Notes: generated from the letters alone by a model not told the origin. 64,000 nucleotides of DNA from Symsagittifera roscoffensis (GCF_963678635.1 NC_087069.1:28622776-28686775); one strand, 5' to 3'. Counted from the first letter of the stretch, positions 24,236 to 32,989 are shown. Numbers and translations are program-made.

Positions 24236-24814
24236 TCAAGACCAAAAATGTGATCGATTTTTTTTTTTTGAAACTAGATTTTAGATTTTTTTAGATTTCT
24301 GAGAAGAAAAATAAAACCTCATATATATCCGATTTTTCAAATACGTTAATTTGACGAAAAAAAAACATTAACAATCAGTTCTCGAAGCTCAAAGTAAAGA
24401 GTTCTCGAGATATAGTTTTCTAAAGTTGAAAATAGTTCAAAACTTTTCAGTCAATTTTTTTCTAACTTTCTGCTAGCTTAGTTTTTTTAACATCAACTGA
24501 TGGCTTGTTTTTGTAATTAGGCCTAATTTCTTGGTTGTTGCGGCACGCTCCGCCTCGAGATAACGACAACATAGGTCCTAGGTTTGAATCCGGCCTGACC
24601 ATTTTTAACTTTGATTTTCCTGATGTTCCGATTGAAAAAAAAGGTATCAACTAATTTTTCGTCTAGTTTTGTTTGGTCGGCTTAGATGTATCATCAAGCT
24701 CCTTTTTTTAATTCAATCTTTTTTTATTTCAATTGCAAGTTTGAAGTTTGAATTTTCTAGTGAGCACATATAACTAACAAGCATAAGTCATAAAATACTC
24801 ACAGGGATCGAGCT
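24236..24814. other. Non-coding stretch between the copia relic and the Polinton
   Basis: Contains a copy of the dispersed repeat seen near 2900 and 8660 (24235-24360). A GGTTTGAATCC box near 24585 resembles a pol III B box, but no complete tRNA folds around it. Confidence 0.4.
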
Positions 24815-24820
24815 TACGGG
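24815..24820 (+). repeat. Left target-site duplication of the Polinton (TACGGG)
   Basis: TACGGG directly precedes the AGTAGTATTG terminus. The identical hexamer follows the opposite terminus at 43099-43104. Polintons make 6-bp duplications. Confidence 0.92.
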
Positions 24821-25052
24821 AGTAGTATTGTATCGTGTCCCGGATCCTAAGGGGGGGGTCCTTCCTAAGGGGGGTCCTCACGTAAAGCAAAATCCTAGGA
24901 AAGGGGTCCTTAATTTTTTGGAGGACCCCTATCCTAGGATTTTGTAAACGAAAGAAATTTTCCACCCAAAAAGCAGAAGACCCCCTACTTAGGATCTTGC
25001 TAAGTTTAGCTTAACAACAAGGGACACGATACAAAATTCTTTCTAATTCCAA
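24821..25052 (+). repeat. Left inverted terminal repeat
   Basis: About 232 bp matching 42858-43098 inverted. The outer 120 bp is nearly identical apart from G-run lengths (8 and 6 G here, 14 and 13 C on the right), while the inner half has many substitutions. Within the repeat, TATCGTGTCCC near its outer end (24831) faces GGGACACGATA near its inner end (25020), so each repeat is itself bounded by an inverted 11-mer and can fold. Confidence 0.92.
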
Positions 25053-25335
25053 TTTTTGGGGTCCTAATTATTGGTCCTGGTTAATTATATGAATCATATT
25101 AATTGTTATATTTGTTTCGGGCAAATGAACATTCGACCTAGTTGAAATTTGTTAGTGAACGGGGAATTGCCTTTTATGGTATATAATAAAAATGCGCCGG
25201 CCAATTTGGCAGCGTAGCTTAACTGTTGGCAGCAGTAAACTAATTCCTTAACTTGACCTAAATTTTATGGTGAAAAGGCAGTAAATTGAAATTACTCTCA
25301 AAAGGTGGCGGCCGTTTCTGGGCAAAATATACCAA
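25053..25335 (+). promoter_or_regulatory. Left leader of the Polinton, probable promoter region
   Basis: AT-rich, non-coding, between the terminal repeat and the first gene. A TATATAATAAAAA stretch near 25180 could serve as a TATA-like element. The assignment is by position only. Confidence 0.35.
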
Positions 25336-25905
25336 ATGATAAATTTGACAAATTTTGAAATAAGAAAAATGAAGTTAGAGGGAACTTGGTGTACTGAAGA
25401 TATTGATAATGAGCATTTACAATTAAGAGTGTTTTCAACCGCAGAAAAAAACTCATTTTTCAAATTTAGTAATGAACGCTACGTCGTCTTCCTCGAAAGG
25501 GCAAAGGAAATTTCAAAGAAAGAATACGAGTTAATTTTCAAAGAACAATTTTATTTGAGTGAGCTTCAACAAATCTCTTGGTGCATTTCTACAAAACAAC
25601 AGTATGGTACTGTGAGCGATTTGAATTTTGCTGATTATGAAAACGTATTCGACTATTCGTTTGATTTTACCTCGAAAAGGGTTGATAAAGACTTGGAGAG
25701 AAAAATCCGTCTATGTTTCAACAAGCTATCAAAATACAAAAAACTTCCGGTGGTTTATTTAATTATTTACCACCGTTATCTTAATGAGTCTAAATGGTAT
25801 TTGCAAGGTCACTTTTATTTCCACTGGCTTGAAATTCAGCAGGTTGGAGAGGTGTTGGAAAAAATAAATAATGAAATTGCAAAAAAGCAGAGTAACTCCT
25901 ATTGA
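25336..25905 (+). CDS. Polinton early protein of unknown function, 189 aa
   Basis: The first gene of the element. It reads MINLTNFEIRKMKLEGTW at the start, and an alternative start at the internal Met near codon 12 is possible. Acidic and aromatic residues are mixed throughout with no low-complexity or membrane segment, so it looks like a folded soluble protein. It ends with a helix-like stretch (EVLEKINNEIAKKQ). It overlaps the next gene by 35 bp. I do not recognise a family. Position and compact overlap with conserved neighbours argue it is real. Confidence 0.75.
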   Translation: MINLTNFEIRKMKLEGTWCTEDIDNEHLQLRVFSTAEKNSFFKFSNERYVVFLERAKEISKKEYELIFKEQFYLSELQQISWCISTKQQYGTVSDLNFADYENVFDYSFDFTSKRVDKDLERKIRLCFNKLSKYKKLPVVYLIIYHRYLNESKWYLQGHFYFHWLEIQQVGEVLEKINNEIAKKQSNSY

Positions 25906-26305
25906 TTTGAAAATAATTCACGAAATTTATACGTCTTTGAAACAAACTTATCCTGATAATTCTAACCGACGCAACTATTTTCTAGCTGCATGTTCTCTGT
26001 TTTTTGTTAGTTCTGATAACCTTAACTACGACATTTTAATTAAGTTGAGACCTTATGGTGGCTTGATTGGTATTGATAACTCTTCCTTGGACAAATACTT
26101 GAAAAATTCCAAAATTTTACGATTGCACGCTATTTTGCACGATGCGGCCGGATTTATACACGAATTTTATCAACAGGGTCCTACGTACTGTTACATGTTG
26201 CCCTGGAACTGTAACAACAGCTTATTGGGACATTTGAGTGGAATAGCGTTCTGCCTTTTCATTAAGTTGAAAAAACCAGAAGTTTATCATTTACTAGAAT
26301 GCTAG
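25871..26305 (+). CDS. Polinton conserved protein of unknown function, 144 aa
   Basis: Starts inside the end of the preceding gene, and its stop overlaps the next start (ATGCTAG at 26299). The C-terminal half has ILHDAAGFIHEF, then GPTYCYMLPW, then LLGHLSGIAFCL. From memory, this order of an HDAxG box, a GPxYCYxLP box and a GHLSG box recurs in adintovirus/Maverick proteins of unknown function. That resemblance is recalled, not searched. No catalytic site can be assigned. Confidence 0.75.
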   Translation: MKLQKSRVTPIDLKIIHEIYTSLKQTYPDNSNRRNYFLAACSLFFVSSDNLNYDILIKLRPYGGLIGIDNSSLDKYLKNSKILRLHAILHDAAGFIHEFYQQGPTYCYMLPWNCNNSLLGHLSGIAFCLFIKLKKPEVYHLLEC

Positions 26306-26868
26306 GCGAGAGATCAGTTGTGCTTGACGTGGAAGGCTTTCGTTACAAGAAAAACGCCTTTGTGGTTAAAGAATTAGCAATAACAACTTCAGACTACAGC
26401 GATCGACTCATTTTCCTACCTCCAGTGAATTTCAATATACTACCAAAGCTTGAACAAAAAGCTTACAACTGGTTAACAAATTATTTACACGGTCTCCATT
26501 GGGAAAACGGTGATTATCTTTATATAAACTTGAATCAAATACTTCAGAGTTTTGTGCTGAGAAATCCCGGTGCCGTTTTTTACGCTAAAGGAAAAGAAAA
26601 GACAGAATTTTTGGCCAAGTACTTGGACCGAAAGATTGAAAACCTAGATGATTTGGGCTGTCCTCGGGTTGAAAACTTATATTTTAAAAATTATCCAAGT
26701 TGCAATAAACATATTCCACATTACAACTCCAGGAATCATTGTGTCCTGAAGAAAACCAAGGTTTTTTATGATTGGTTGAAAAATGAACAACAGCGAGAGA
26801 TCAGCGAAAGTGGAGACATACCTATCACCAAATTCAATGCTTTGTGCGTGGATGACTCCAGAGGGTGA
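26299..26868 (+). CDS. Polinton protein with DEDD-exonuclease-like motifs, 189 aa
   Basis: The N-terminus, VVLDVEGFRYKKNAFVVKEL, puts an Asp-x-Glu pair on the first predicted strand, as in motif I of DEDD 3'-5' exonucleases (RNase H fold). Further on are LHGLHWENGD, then NLDDLGCPRVENL, then a His/Cys-rich stretch (CNKHIPHYNSRNHCVLKK) that sits where DEDDh enzymes carry their motif III His. The usual final Asp is not obvious, so activity is uncertain. From memory, similar DVEGF-type proteins occur in insect genomes and other Polinton-related elements. A role in replication or repair is an inference. Confidence 0.7.
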   Translation: MLGERSVVLDVEGFRYKKNAFVVKELAITTSDYSDRLIFLPPVNFNILPKLEQKAYNWLTNYLHGLHWENGDYLYINLNQILQSFVLRNPGAVFYAKGKEKTEFLAKYLDRKIENLDDLGCPRVENLYFKNYPSCNKHIPHYNSRNHCVLKKTKVFYDWLKNEQQREISESGDIPITKFNALCVDDSRG

Positions 26869-27124
26869 TATTAAAATTTCATTAACGAGAATAGAGCGTA
26901 TTGATTGCAGTGGCCAAATTGTTCAGAGGAAGGAGCAAATAATAATTTCCGAAGAAGAGTTGTCTACGTTGAAGAGGTTTTTTCCAGTTATTGATCAATT
27001 TGTATACTTCCAGAGATTCAAGTTTATCAGAAATGTTAGCCAGCAAGCGAGGAGTATATCTTCCCGAACTAGTCTTAGTACCCAAACGTCAGCCAGGAGT
27101 TCAGATGGATCTAAACAGCAGTGA
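26783..27124 (+). CDS. Polinton small protein, 113 aa, possibly ssDNA-binding-like
   Basis: Overlaps the end of the preceding gene by 86 bp. The middle reads GDIKISLTRIERIDCSGQ followed by QIIISEEELSTLKRFFPVI. This strand-strand-helix order, ending with an SEEE-type helix start, faintly recalls PC4-type single-strand binding modules. The tail is Ser/Thr/Arg-rich (RSISSRTSLSTQTSARS). The function is not established and the similarity is weak. Confidence 0.6.
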   Translation: MNNSERSAKVETYLSPNSMLCAWMTPEGDIKISLTRIERIDCSGQIVQRKEQIIISEEELSTLKRFFPVIDQFVYFQRFKFIRNVSQQARSISSRTSLSTQTSARSSDGSKQQ

Positions 27125-27287
27125 ATTGCCAGATGAGATTAAGACGATTGTGAAAGAGGATACTGTGAAGAAAATAATGTACTACAAAAAAACTGCAAAT
27201 ATCCCAGCAAACTTTGTTTTAGAAATGCATGACATAAATGATAGAAATTTCACATGTTATGAAATTTTTTACTGTTCTCAAAAGTAA
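27105..27287 (+). CDS. Polinton small overlapping ORF, 60 aa
   Basis: ATG at 27105 overlaps the end of the previous gene and leads to MDLNSSELPDEIKTIVKEDT...IFYCSQK. The frame is open further upstream (to 26991), but that part lies wholly inside another gene. It has a charged, helix-like composition. It could be a real small protein in a dense viral gene string or chance; no family was recognised. Confidence 0.4.
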   Translation: MDLNSSELPDEIKTIVKEDTVKKIMYYKKTANIPANFVLEMHDINDRNFTCYEIFYCSQK

Positions 27288-27359
27288 TTTAATTTTTTAC
27301 AAGCTTCATTCACAGAGAGAAAAAGTCTAACACAGTCTGTAGAATAAATAGTTTCTCAA

Positions 27360-27644
27360 ATGTCAGAAGCAACAACAGCAGTAGATGAACCTGACGCAAC
27401 ATTAGTAACAGAGTTTGTTTATAACGAGACAAACAGCGAAAAAAAATCATGGAAGTTTTGTAACAATGTAACTTTGCCAAGGTCTGAAGTAGTTTTTGTT
27501 GCGCAAATGGTAGTAATTCTAATTTTACTAACTTTCTGCATTCTCAAACTTTCTTTCACTAAATTAAGTTGCGAAGAAACGTCAGTTTGGTTCTCGATTT
27601 TATCAGGCTTGGTTGGTTACGTACTACCAAACCCAAGAATATGA
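27360..27644 (+). CDS. Polinton membrane protein, 94 aa, two transmembrane helices
   Basis: An acidic N-terminus is followed by FCNNVTLPRSEVVFVAQMVV, a first hydrophobic helix (VVILILLTFCILKLSF), a short polar turn, and a second one (SVWFSILSGLVGYVLPNP). The PRSEVVF box and the GYVLPNP ending look like those of small membrane proteins that precede the ATPase in adintoviruses (recalled from the family). Its stop overlaps the ATPase start as ATGA at 27641. It probably acts in virion membrane or capsid assembly; this is inference. Confidence 0.8.
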   Translation: MSEATTAVDEPDATLVTEFVYNETNSEKKSWKFCNNVTLPRSEVVFVAQMVVILILLTFCILKLSFTKLSCEETSVWFSILSGLVGYVLPNPRI

Positions 27645-28342
27645 ATAAAGTGATTGATACCTCGACAAGAATTTTTATGGCGATAGTGGGACCTTCAGGA
27701 TCCGGGAAAACTGAGTTAATTTTGAAACTTCTGATGGGAAATACTTTTTACACTAAATTTGGAACCGTTCTATATCTTTACAAAGAGATGCAACCTGCAT
27801 TCTCAGAAAAAGTGTCTTCTCGCGAAGTGAATGTGGAGTTCATGAAATTCGACGGATTCGAATCTGTGAGAAAATTAGAAAATGTTCTTCTAGTTTTCGA
27901 TGATTCATGTGAAGACATCTATAATGACAAGGAATTTGTTAGGTTAGCGACAGCGGGTAGACATAGAGGGATAGATGTAATATATGTTAAGCATAACTTG
28001 TTTCAACAAAGTCGATGGTCGCGTACGATTGATTTGAACACTTCACACATCATTCTGTTCAAATCGCCTCGCGACGTTCAGCAACTAGATCTTTTAGGAA
28101 GACAATTCAATGTATCAAAATTTTTGAGAAACTGTTACGAATTAGCTACCAGAGACTCTTTTGGACATCTTCTAATCGACTTGGACCCCCGTACATCAGA
28201 TTGTTTGAGATATTGTTCAAATATCACACCACCTGGGCCAACAGTTTTTTATTTACCCTTATCTGAAGCAGAAACTACTCCAATCAAAAATGAAAAAGAA
28301 AAACTTATCTATTCTGCGGCATATGGTACAACTGAAACCTGA
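27641..28342 (+). CDS. FtsK/HerA-type DNA-packaging ATPase
   Basis: This would pump genome DNA into capsids. I chose the start at 27641 (ATGA overlap with the upstream stop); the frame is open to 27569. The Walker A box GPSGSGKT is at residues 17-24 and the Walker B box VLLVFDDS near 82-89. They are followed by ATAGRHRGIDVIYVKHNLFQ, the sensor-like segment common to adenovirus IVa2-unrelated, poxvirus A32-like and Polinton ATPases. The 233-aa length is typical for this family. The gene is intact. Its end overlaps the next small gene. Confidence 0.93.
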   Translation: MNKVIDTSTRIFMAIVGPSGSGKTELILKLLMGNTFYTKFGTVLYLYKEMQPAFSEKVSSREVNVEFMKFDGFESVRKLENVLLVFDDSCEDIYNDKEFVRLATAGRHRGIDVIYVKHNLFQQSRWSRTIDLNTSHIILFKSPRDVQQLDLLGRQFNVSKFLRNCYELATRDSFGHLLIDLDPRTSDCLRYCSNITPPGPTVFYLPLSEAETTPIKNEKEKLIYSAAYGTTET

Positions 28343-28595
28343 CCAGCTAAGAAGATTAATTAGAAAAACTTCAAATCGTGAGATCATAACACTTATTTGT
28401 GAATGTTTGCTCAATGTAGTCAATGGAAACGTACCCGTTAAAATCGCAAACATCGAACGATTCGAGACAGCATACAAATACTTATTAACTCCAAAAACCA
28501 GTGTTGTCAAAAAACGTGCGATTATTTTGAGTAAAGAAGGCTTCCATTTAGTTCGACAAATACTTTATTTTTGTTACAAGTACCTCACAACTTAA
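28290..28595 (+). CDS. Polinton small conserved protein, 101 aa
   Basis: Overlaps the end of the ATPase gene by 53 bp, and its stop is shared with the next start (TAATGATG at 28593). It is basic and helical: the N-terminal half has RRLIRKTSNREIITLICECL, then a segment with NVVNGNVPV, then TSVVKKRAIILSKEGFHLVR. The pattern, a helical domain, a short VP turn, then a Lys-rich K-x-x-K-R stretch and a Gly near the end, recalls a small protein commonly found with adintovirus late genes. The function is unknown. Confidence 0.7.
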   Translation: MKKKNLSILRHMVQLKPDQLRRLIRKTSNREIITLICECLLNVVNGNVPVKIANIERFETAYKYLLTPKTSVVKKRAIILSKEGFHLVRQILYFCYKYLTT

Positions 28596-28597
28596 TG

Positions 28598-29455
28598 ATG
28601 ACTGCTGAAGAATTCATTCTAATTCCGAAACATTTATATGTTAAAGAGCAGCCACATGCTGCACGTGTTCTTCATGATAATAATATTAAACATAAAAATG
28701 CTCAACTGTCCTATCTTAACCGGCTTAGACCCCAATTACCTCCACAAACTAGTAAGACTACTGCAACGAAGGAAACATTTACGGATAATGTTGAGCCCCA
28801 ACAAGAACAGCTTAAACTGTTAACGGACGATGAAGAAATACCGGTCGAACGTGTTAAAGACGAAATACTAGAAGAGAAACACAATAGACAGACCGAAAGC
28901 ATTTTAGGACAGTTACAAGTTTTAGAAGACAAAAAATTTGTTAGAGCAAAAACCGTACTTGAAATCATAGAAAATTCAGAAAGAGTAACCATAAACCGTG
29001 ACAATGAGGTGATATATGTAGATAAAGTACCAACAGGACTTAAAGCTACAATATTTTTATACGACATACAACAACCAACGAAAAAATTACACAATCCGGC
29101 GTTCATTAACATTTTAACTGCTCTCAACTTGAATGAAAACCTGGTAATAAATCGAAATGCCAAACACGCGGTTCAGTCAGCGTCTTTTAACGCTCAAGAG
29201 AAACGAGAACCCGGACCCTCAAGAACCCGCTCAACATCGCCCACTTGGCAGGAAAAAAGTAGTGCAAACCTTAAGAGAAGTAAAAAACACAAACGAAAAA
29301 GTCTCAGCGGTAATAGAAAAACCCAAAACCAAAAACGTGAAAAAGAGTCAGAAGAAGGCTCTGACTCATACGGAACGCCCCATAACGATTCAGATTCTCC
29401 AACGTCAGAAAAGACGAAGGCGCAAACAAAACAATGGGAAAATTACCAAGATTGA
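28598..29455 (+). CDS. Polinton conserved protein with basic tail, overlaps the integrase gene
   Basis: Starts in the TAATGATG overlap (28595 or 28598). The N-terminus, MTAEEFILIPKHLYVKEQPH followed by a helix (NAQLSYLNRLRP), is a conserved box I associate with Polinton/adintovirus proteins next to the integrase. The middle is acidic and helical, then a folded-looking stretch (INRDNEVIYVDKVPTGLKA). The last 85 residues are Lys/Arg/Ser-rich and lie in a region read in another frame as the integrase N-terminus (299-bp overlap). The basic tail may bind DNA or direct nuclear import. The function is unknown. Confidence 0.75.
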   Translation: MTAEEFILIPKHLYVKEQPHAARVLHDNNIKHKNAQLSYLNRLRPQLPPQTSKTTATKETFTDNVEPQQEQLKLLTDDEEIPVERVKDEILEEKHNRQTESILGQLQVLEDKKFVRAKTVLEIIENSERVTINRDNEVIYVDKVPTGLKATIFLYDIQQPTKKLHNPAFINILTALNLNENLVINRNAKHAVQSASFNAQEKREPGPSRTRSTSPTWQEKSSANLKRSKKHKRKSLSGNRKTQNQKREKESEEGSDSYGTPHNDSDSPTSEKTKAQTKQWENYQD

Positions 29456-30377
29456 AGAAAAATTGTTGAAAACTAAATACAGTGACAAAGGTCCCGCGTT
29501 ATTTGGTAGTGTGAACAACTTGATAAAAGCAAGCAATTTGTCGCGAAAGAAAGTTAAACATTTCCTTCATACTGAACCTGCTTACACGAAGTATCGAACT
29601 GTGATCCGAAAAACACCGCGACTCAAGGTCATAGTTTACGATATCGACGAAATCTGGTCATTAGATCTGGCCTTTGTTGATAAACTTGCCCAGTACAACC
29701 ATGATGTTAAGTATCTGCTTGTTGCAGTTGACTGCATGTCCCGCTATCTCAGAGTGCAACCCTTGAAATCAAAGTATGCTACTACAACAGCAGAAGCGTT
29801 CAAACTAATGATAACGACAAAACAACCGGAAAAAGTATGGGTGGACAAGGGCACAGAGTTTAAAGGGTCCTTCGAAGCATTATGTAAAAAGAAAGGCATA
29901 AACACATATAGCACAGAGAGCGAGAAAAAGTCCGCATTCGCTGAGAGAAATATCCGTTCCTTGAAAAATCTTATTTATAAATACTTGGAGGATAAATGGA
30001 CTTACTCATACATTGACAAATTGCAAGATTTTGTCAATGCAATTAATTCGAGAACAAATCGTGTCACAAATCTTGCACCAAATAAGGTAACTAAAAAAGA
30101 TGTTCCTCGCCTGATTTCATTAAGAGCAGAACAGTCTTTGAAGTTAGTTCGACGTCCAAAGCTTTATGTTGGTGATTATGTTAGACTTGCCAAAGTAGAC
30201 ATACGTTTTCGCAAGGGTTACAAACAATCGTTCACCGATGAAGTGTTTGAAGTTTTTGACATACCAACACGAAATCCCCCAACATACAATTTGATTGATT
30301 CTAACAGAGAACCGATTGAGGGAAAATTTTACGAGTTTGAACTGATTCGCGTTCTGGAGAAGGACAATCATGACTGA
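29157..30377 (+). CDS. Polinton integrase (retroviral type, DDE)
   Basis: Catalyses insertion of the element and produces the 6-bp duplication. The rve catalytic triad is visible: Asp170 (WSLDLAFVD), Asp230 (KVWVDKGTEF) and Glu263 (AFAERNIRSLK). The first 100 residues are a basic, low-complexity extension encoded in overlap with the previous gene, so the true start could be downstream. A C-terminal part (RPKLYVGDYVRLAK...KGYKQSFTDEVFEV) resembles the SH3-like DNA-binding domain. The frame is intact. Its stop overlaps the penton start (30370). Confidence 0.93.
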   Translation: MPNTRFSQRLLTLKRNENPDPQEPAQHRPLGRKKVVQTLREVKNTNEKVSAVIEKPKTKNVKKSQKKALTHTERPITIQILQRQKRRRRKQNNGKITKIEEKLLKTKYSDKGPALFGSVNNLIKASNLSRKKVKHFLHTEPAYTKYRTVIRKTPRLKVIVYDIDEIWSLDLAFVDKLAQYNHDVKYLLVAVDCMSRYLRVQPLKSKYATTTAEAFKLMITTKQPEKVWVDKGTEFKGSFEALCKKKGINTYSTESEKKSAFAERNIRSLKNLIYKYLEDKWTYSYIDKLQDFVNAINSRTNRVTNLAPNKVTKKDVPRLISLRAEQSLKLVRRPKLYVGDYVRLAKVDIRFRKGYKQSFTDEVFEVFDIPTRNPPTYNLIDSNREPIEGKFYEFELIRVLEKDNHD

Positions 30378-31263
30378 GGGCACTTCCGACAGTCTTTTCA
30401 CCCATAATGTTCCCCCTTCCTTCACAATTACCCTAGTTTCATCTGCATCAATGAACGTTTTTAAGGATAACACTCTGGCCAACTTCAAAAATCTCCTGAG
30501 TGAAGAAATAAATTTGCAAGGTGAATGGAGAGTAGCAGTTACAGAAATTACCTTCCCTACTCAGATAAACAACGTAACTGACAACAACATTGTGTACTAC
30601 AAAAAAGATCGGGTTATAGCAAGCATGAAAGTTGAGAAAGACAAGATCTCCAGACCTTACCTTGGAGAAACAGCAAAATTAACAAAATGAGAATATACGA
30701 GCATTGATCAAATACTGGACGAGATTCGTCGAAAGACAGAATTAGAGAAATTGGATTACGTAATAGATCCAATAACCAAACATCTTTCCTTATGGCTGCA
30801 TTATTGGGAAGGTATAACTTTTTCAAGCCCGCAAATTCCTAGTCTACTTGGATTCAAAGGCGTCAGAGATGGAACTGGTTATCATATAGGTTACAAACAA
30901 GGAAGCACGAAACATAGCACATTCTCTACCCAAGATCTTATTGCTGACTATCCCGTTGATGTATGCGCTGGTACTCAGCTTATGTTTATTTATCTGGACA
31001 TAATTCATTATCAAATAGTTGGAGACACAAAAGCACCCCTTTTACGAGTCATTGATACAAATCGTCGAGTGAAAAACGGTTACGCATGTACAATTGAACC
31101 GAATCATCGTAAAGTGTTTAGTAATTTGGATTTTAAAAAACTTTTGGTCAATAATATTTCCAATATTTCTGTGAACTTGCGCACAGAAACTGGAGGACTT
31201 GTTCCTTTCGCTGGAGGGGGAAAAGTTGTTCTGACTTTGAAATTTCAAAAGTTTAGCAATTGA
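30370..31263 (+). pseudogene. Penton-like minor capsid gene with one in-frame stop
   Basis: Would form the capsid vertices. Reading continues in one frame from the ATG at 30370 to the stop at 31261, but codon 107 is TGA (30688-30690), splitting it into 106 and about 190 codons. The N-terminal piece has WRVAVTEITFPTQINNVTDN and the C-terminal piece has ISVNLRTETGGLVPFAGG. Both fit single-jelly-roll penton proteins of Polintons/adintoviruses; the latter resembles the family's conserved C-terminal strand with GG. There is no frameshift and no other stop, so decay is recent. A sequencing error is also possible. I do not propose a restored version. Confidence 0.8.
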
Positions 31264-31268
31264 TCAAA

Positions 31269-31676
31269 ATGGATTCATATTACCACAACCAAGCAAACCT
31301 ACCACATTTCTCGGGGCATTATAGACAACGAGGCAGTGGCTTCGGTGCATTAGCCTTGGGAATAGGAAGAGTCGCACTTCCACTGGCTCAAAAATTTGTG
31401 ATACCCGCGGCTAAAAAAATCGGAAAAGAACTACTTCTTCAGGCAGCTCCAGAACTGATAGAAGTTGCAACAAAAAGAAAAAGTCCTAAGCAGGCACTCA
31501 AAAGCACCGTTAGAAAAACAATCAAAAAGCAAGTAGGAGGAGGAAGTAGATCTCGGAAAAGTCATCCGAAAAGAACGACGGCGTTTAAACGAAAAACGAG
31601 AGGCGTCATTCCCAGAAAACGAACTGCACAGAGAAGTCGCTCCGATTTCTTTACAAGGGTTAAAAATGATTTCTAA
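31269..31676 (+). CDS. pVI/pX-like basic minor virion protein
   Basis: An ATG at 31269 gives 135 aa; an upstream TTG in frame is unlikely to be used. The N-terminus (MDSYYHNQANLPHFSGHYRQ) leads to a Gly-rich turn and an amphipathic helix (GFGALALGIGRVALPLAQKF), then a strongly Lys/Arg-rich tail. Adintoviruses place such a protein directly before hexon; in adenovirus the comparable pVI and pX proteins disrupt membranes or condense DNA. The role is inferred from composition and position. It overlaps the hexon start by 11 bp. Confidence 0.8.
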   Translation: MDSYYHNQANLPHFSGHYRQRGSGFGALALGIGRVALPLAQKFVIPAAKKIGKELLLQAAPELIEVATKRKSPKQALKSTVRKTIKKQVGGGSRSRKSHPKRTTAFKRKTRGVIPRKRTAQRSRSDFFTRVKNDF

Positions 31677-32982
31677 TTTAATCCCGAGTGAAGCAACTCA
31701 CAGCTCCTTGGACTTATTTGAGAAACCGCCTTTACTTGTCACTTTTGAAAATGCATTCACCCAAAAAATTGGACCTTCCTACTCTCCTGATGGTCCTATA
31801 CTCGAGTTTGAAGTACTCGGCGACAGAAATAATTTCATCGATCTTCAACGTACTCGTTTGGAAATAGTTGCACGAATTGTTCGAAGCAATGGAAACGTGC
31901 TTCGAACGCATGCTACAGAGGCGGCAAACAGAGATACGCCGTATTTTGTTAAATATCCTTTATCTTCATTATTTTCTGAGTGTACACTGTCTCTGAATGG
32001 TGAAAAAATATCAACTACCAATGCTAATTTTGCCCATAAAAGCTTTATTGAGACCGAGTTTTCATACGGTAATGATGCCAAGAAAACATGGTTGGCTTGT
32101 CAAGGTTATTATTATGAAGAAAATCCATCAGCCGTTGACGGTGCTGGAAGGAGAGCTGATGATGTTACGGAGCGTAAAGGTCTCGTTGCGGCCTCGAGCG
32201 AGCTGAAGCTATTTGGTAAAATTGCTTGCGATTTTTTGTCGTGTGACAAGCATCTACTTAGCGGTGTGACAATAAGATTGTCTCTTAGACGTTCTCCTAA
32301 TGATTTTGTTGTCATATCTGAAGATGCAGCTAAACACTACAAGGTCCAAATAATCGAAGCTAACCTCTATGTCAGAAAGATGACTGTGACTGACTATGTT
32401 CTCTCATCAATAGAAAAAACTTTGTTGAAGAACCCGGCAATTTACAATTACATCGAAGTAGTACCAAAAACGTTTCTCGCAACTGCAGGAGTACAAAGCT
32501 GGCGACAAGAGGATGTTTTTGCAAAAGAACCTGTTCGAAGAATGATAGTAGCAATGAGCATAAACGAAGCATATTTGGGTACTAATAGAACAAACCCTTT
32601 TCATTACCAGAAATTTGGGTTGAATGAGATCATTGCTTACAGAAACGGTCTACCCATTGCCGGAACTCCCATCTCAACATCAGACAATAAAAGAATTTAT
32701 TACAATACGCTTGAGGCTCTTGATTTTGTTTTAAACACTAGTCATGGAATCAGTCTCGCTAATTATGATAATCATTATATTATGGCTTTTGATCTCACGT
32801 CTACTCAGGAGGCTTCACACGATTTTATTCATCCTGAATTGACCAATTGCACTATTTCGCTCGAACTCAAGTTTGACGCAGGTCTCGCTAATAACGTCGA
32901 GTTATTGTTTATGGGAGAGCCGGCATCAACAGTTTATGTGCGTTCAGATAGAAAAATTACCAAAAACACTCTTATGACCTAA
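31666..32982 (+). CDS. Major capsid protein (hexon-like double jelly roll)
   Basis: 438 aa, intact. The start region has SLDLFEKPPLLVTFENAF, the box that opens adintovirus/Polinton hexons, followed by a strand pattern with GPILEFEVLGDRNNFIDLQR and SLFSECTLSLNGEKIST, and an FIETEFSYG segment. These correspond to the first jelly roll and its insertion in this family. The length agrees with Polinton major capsid proteins (about 430-600 aa). It would form the trimeric capsomers. Its presence suggests the element could make, or recently could make, particles. The protease gene starts 8 bp downstream. Confidence 0.9.
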   Translation: MISNLIPSEATHSSLDLFEKPPLLVTFENAFTQKIGPSYSPDGPILEFEVLGDRNNFIDLQRTRLEIVARIVRSNGNVLRTHATEAANRDTPYFVKYPLSSLFSECTLSLNGEKISTTNANFAHKSFIETEFSYGNDAKKTWLACQGYYYEENPSAVDGAGRRADDVTERKGLVAASSELKLFGKIACDFLSCDKHLLSGVTIRLSLRRSPNDFVVISEDAAKHYKVQIIEANLYVRKMTVTDYVLSSIEKTLLKNPAIYNYIEVVPKTFLATAGVQSWRQEDVFAKEPVRRMIVAMSINEAYLGTNRTNPFHYQKFGLNEIIAYRNGLPIAGTPISTSDNKRIYYNTLEALDFVLNTSHGISLANYDNHYIMAFDLTSTQEASHDFIHPELTNCTISLELKFDAGLANNVELLFMGEPASTVYVRSDRKITKNTLMT

Positions 32983-32989
32983 GATAGAC

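Noticed and set aside
24490-24610. tRNA or SINE suggested by GGTTTGAATCC near 24585
   Set aside because: Only a B-box-like stretch is present. No acceptor stem pairs and no convincing A box sits at the right distance.
30688-30690. Recoded TGA (selenocysteine or readthrough) in the penton gene
   Set aside because: No structural element for recoding was noticed and penton proteins are not known to need one. A simple nonsense change is more likely.
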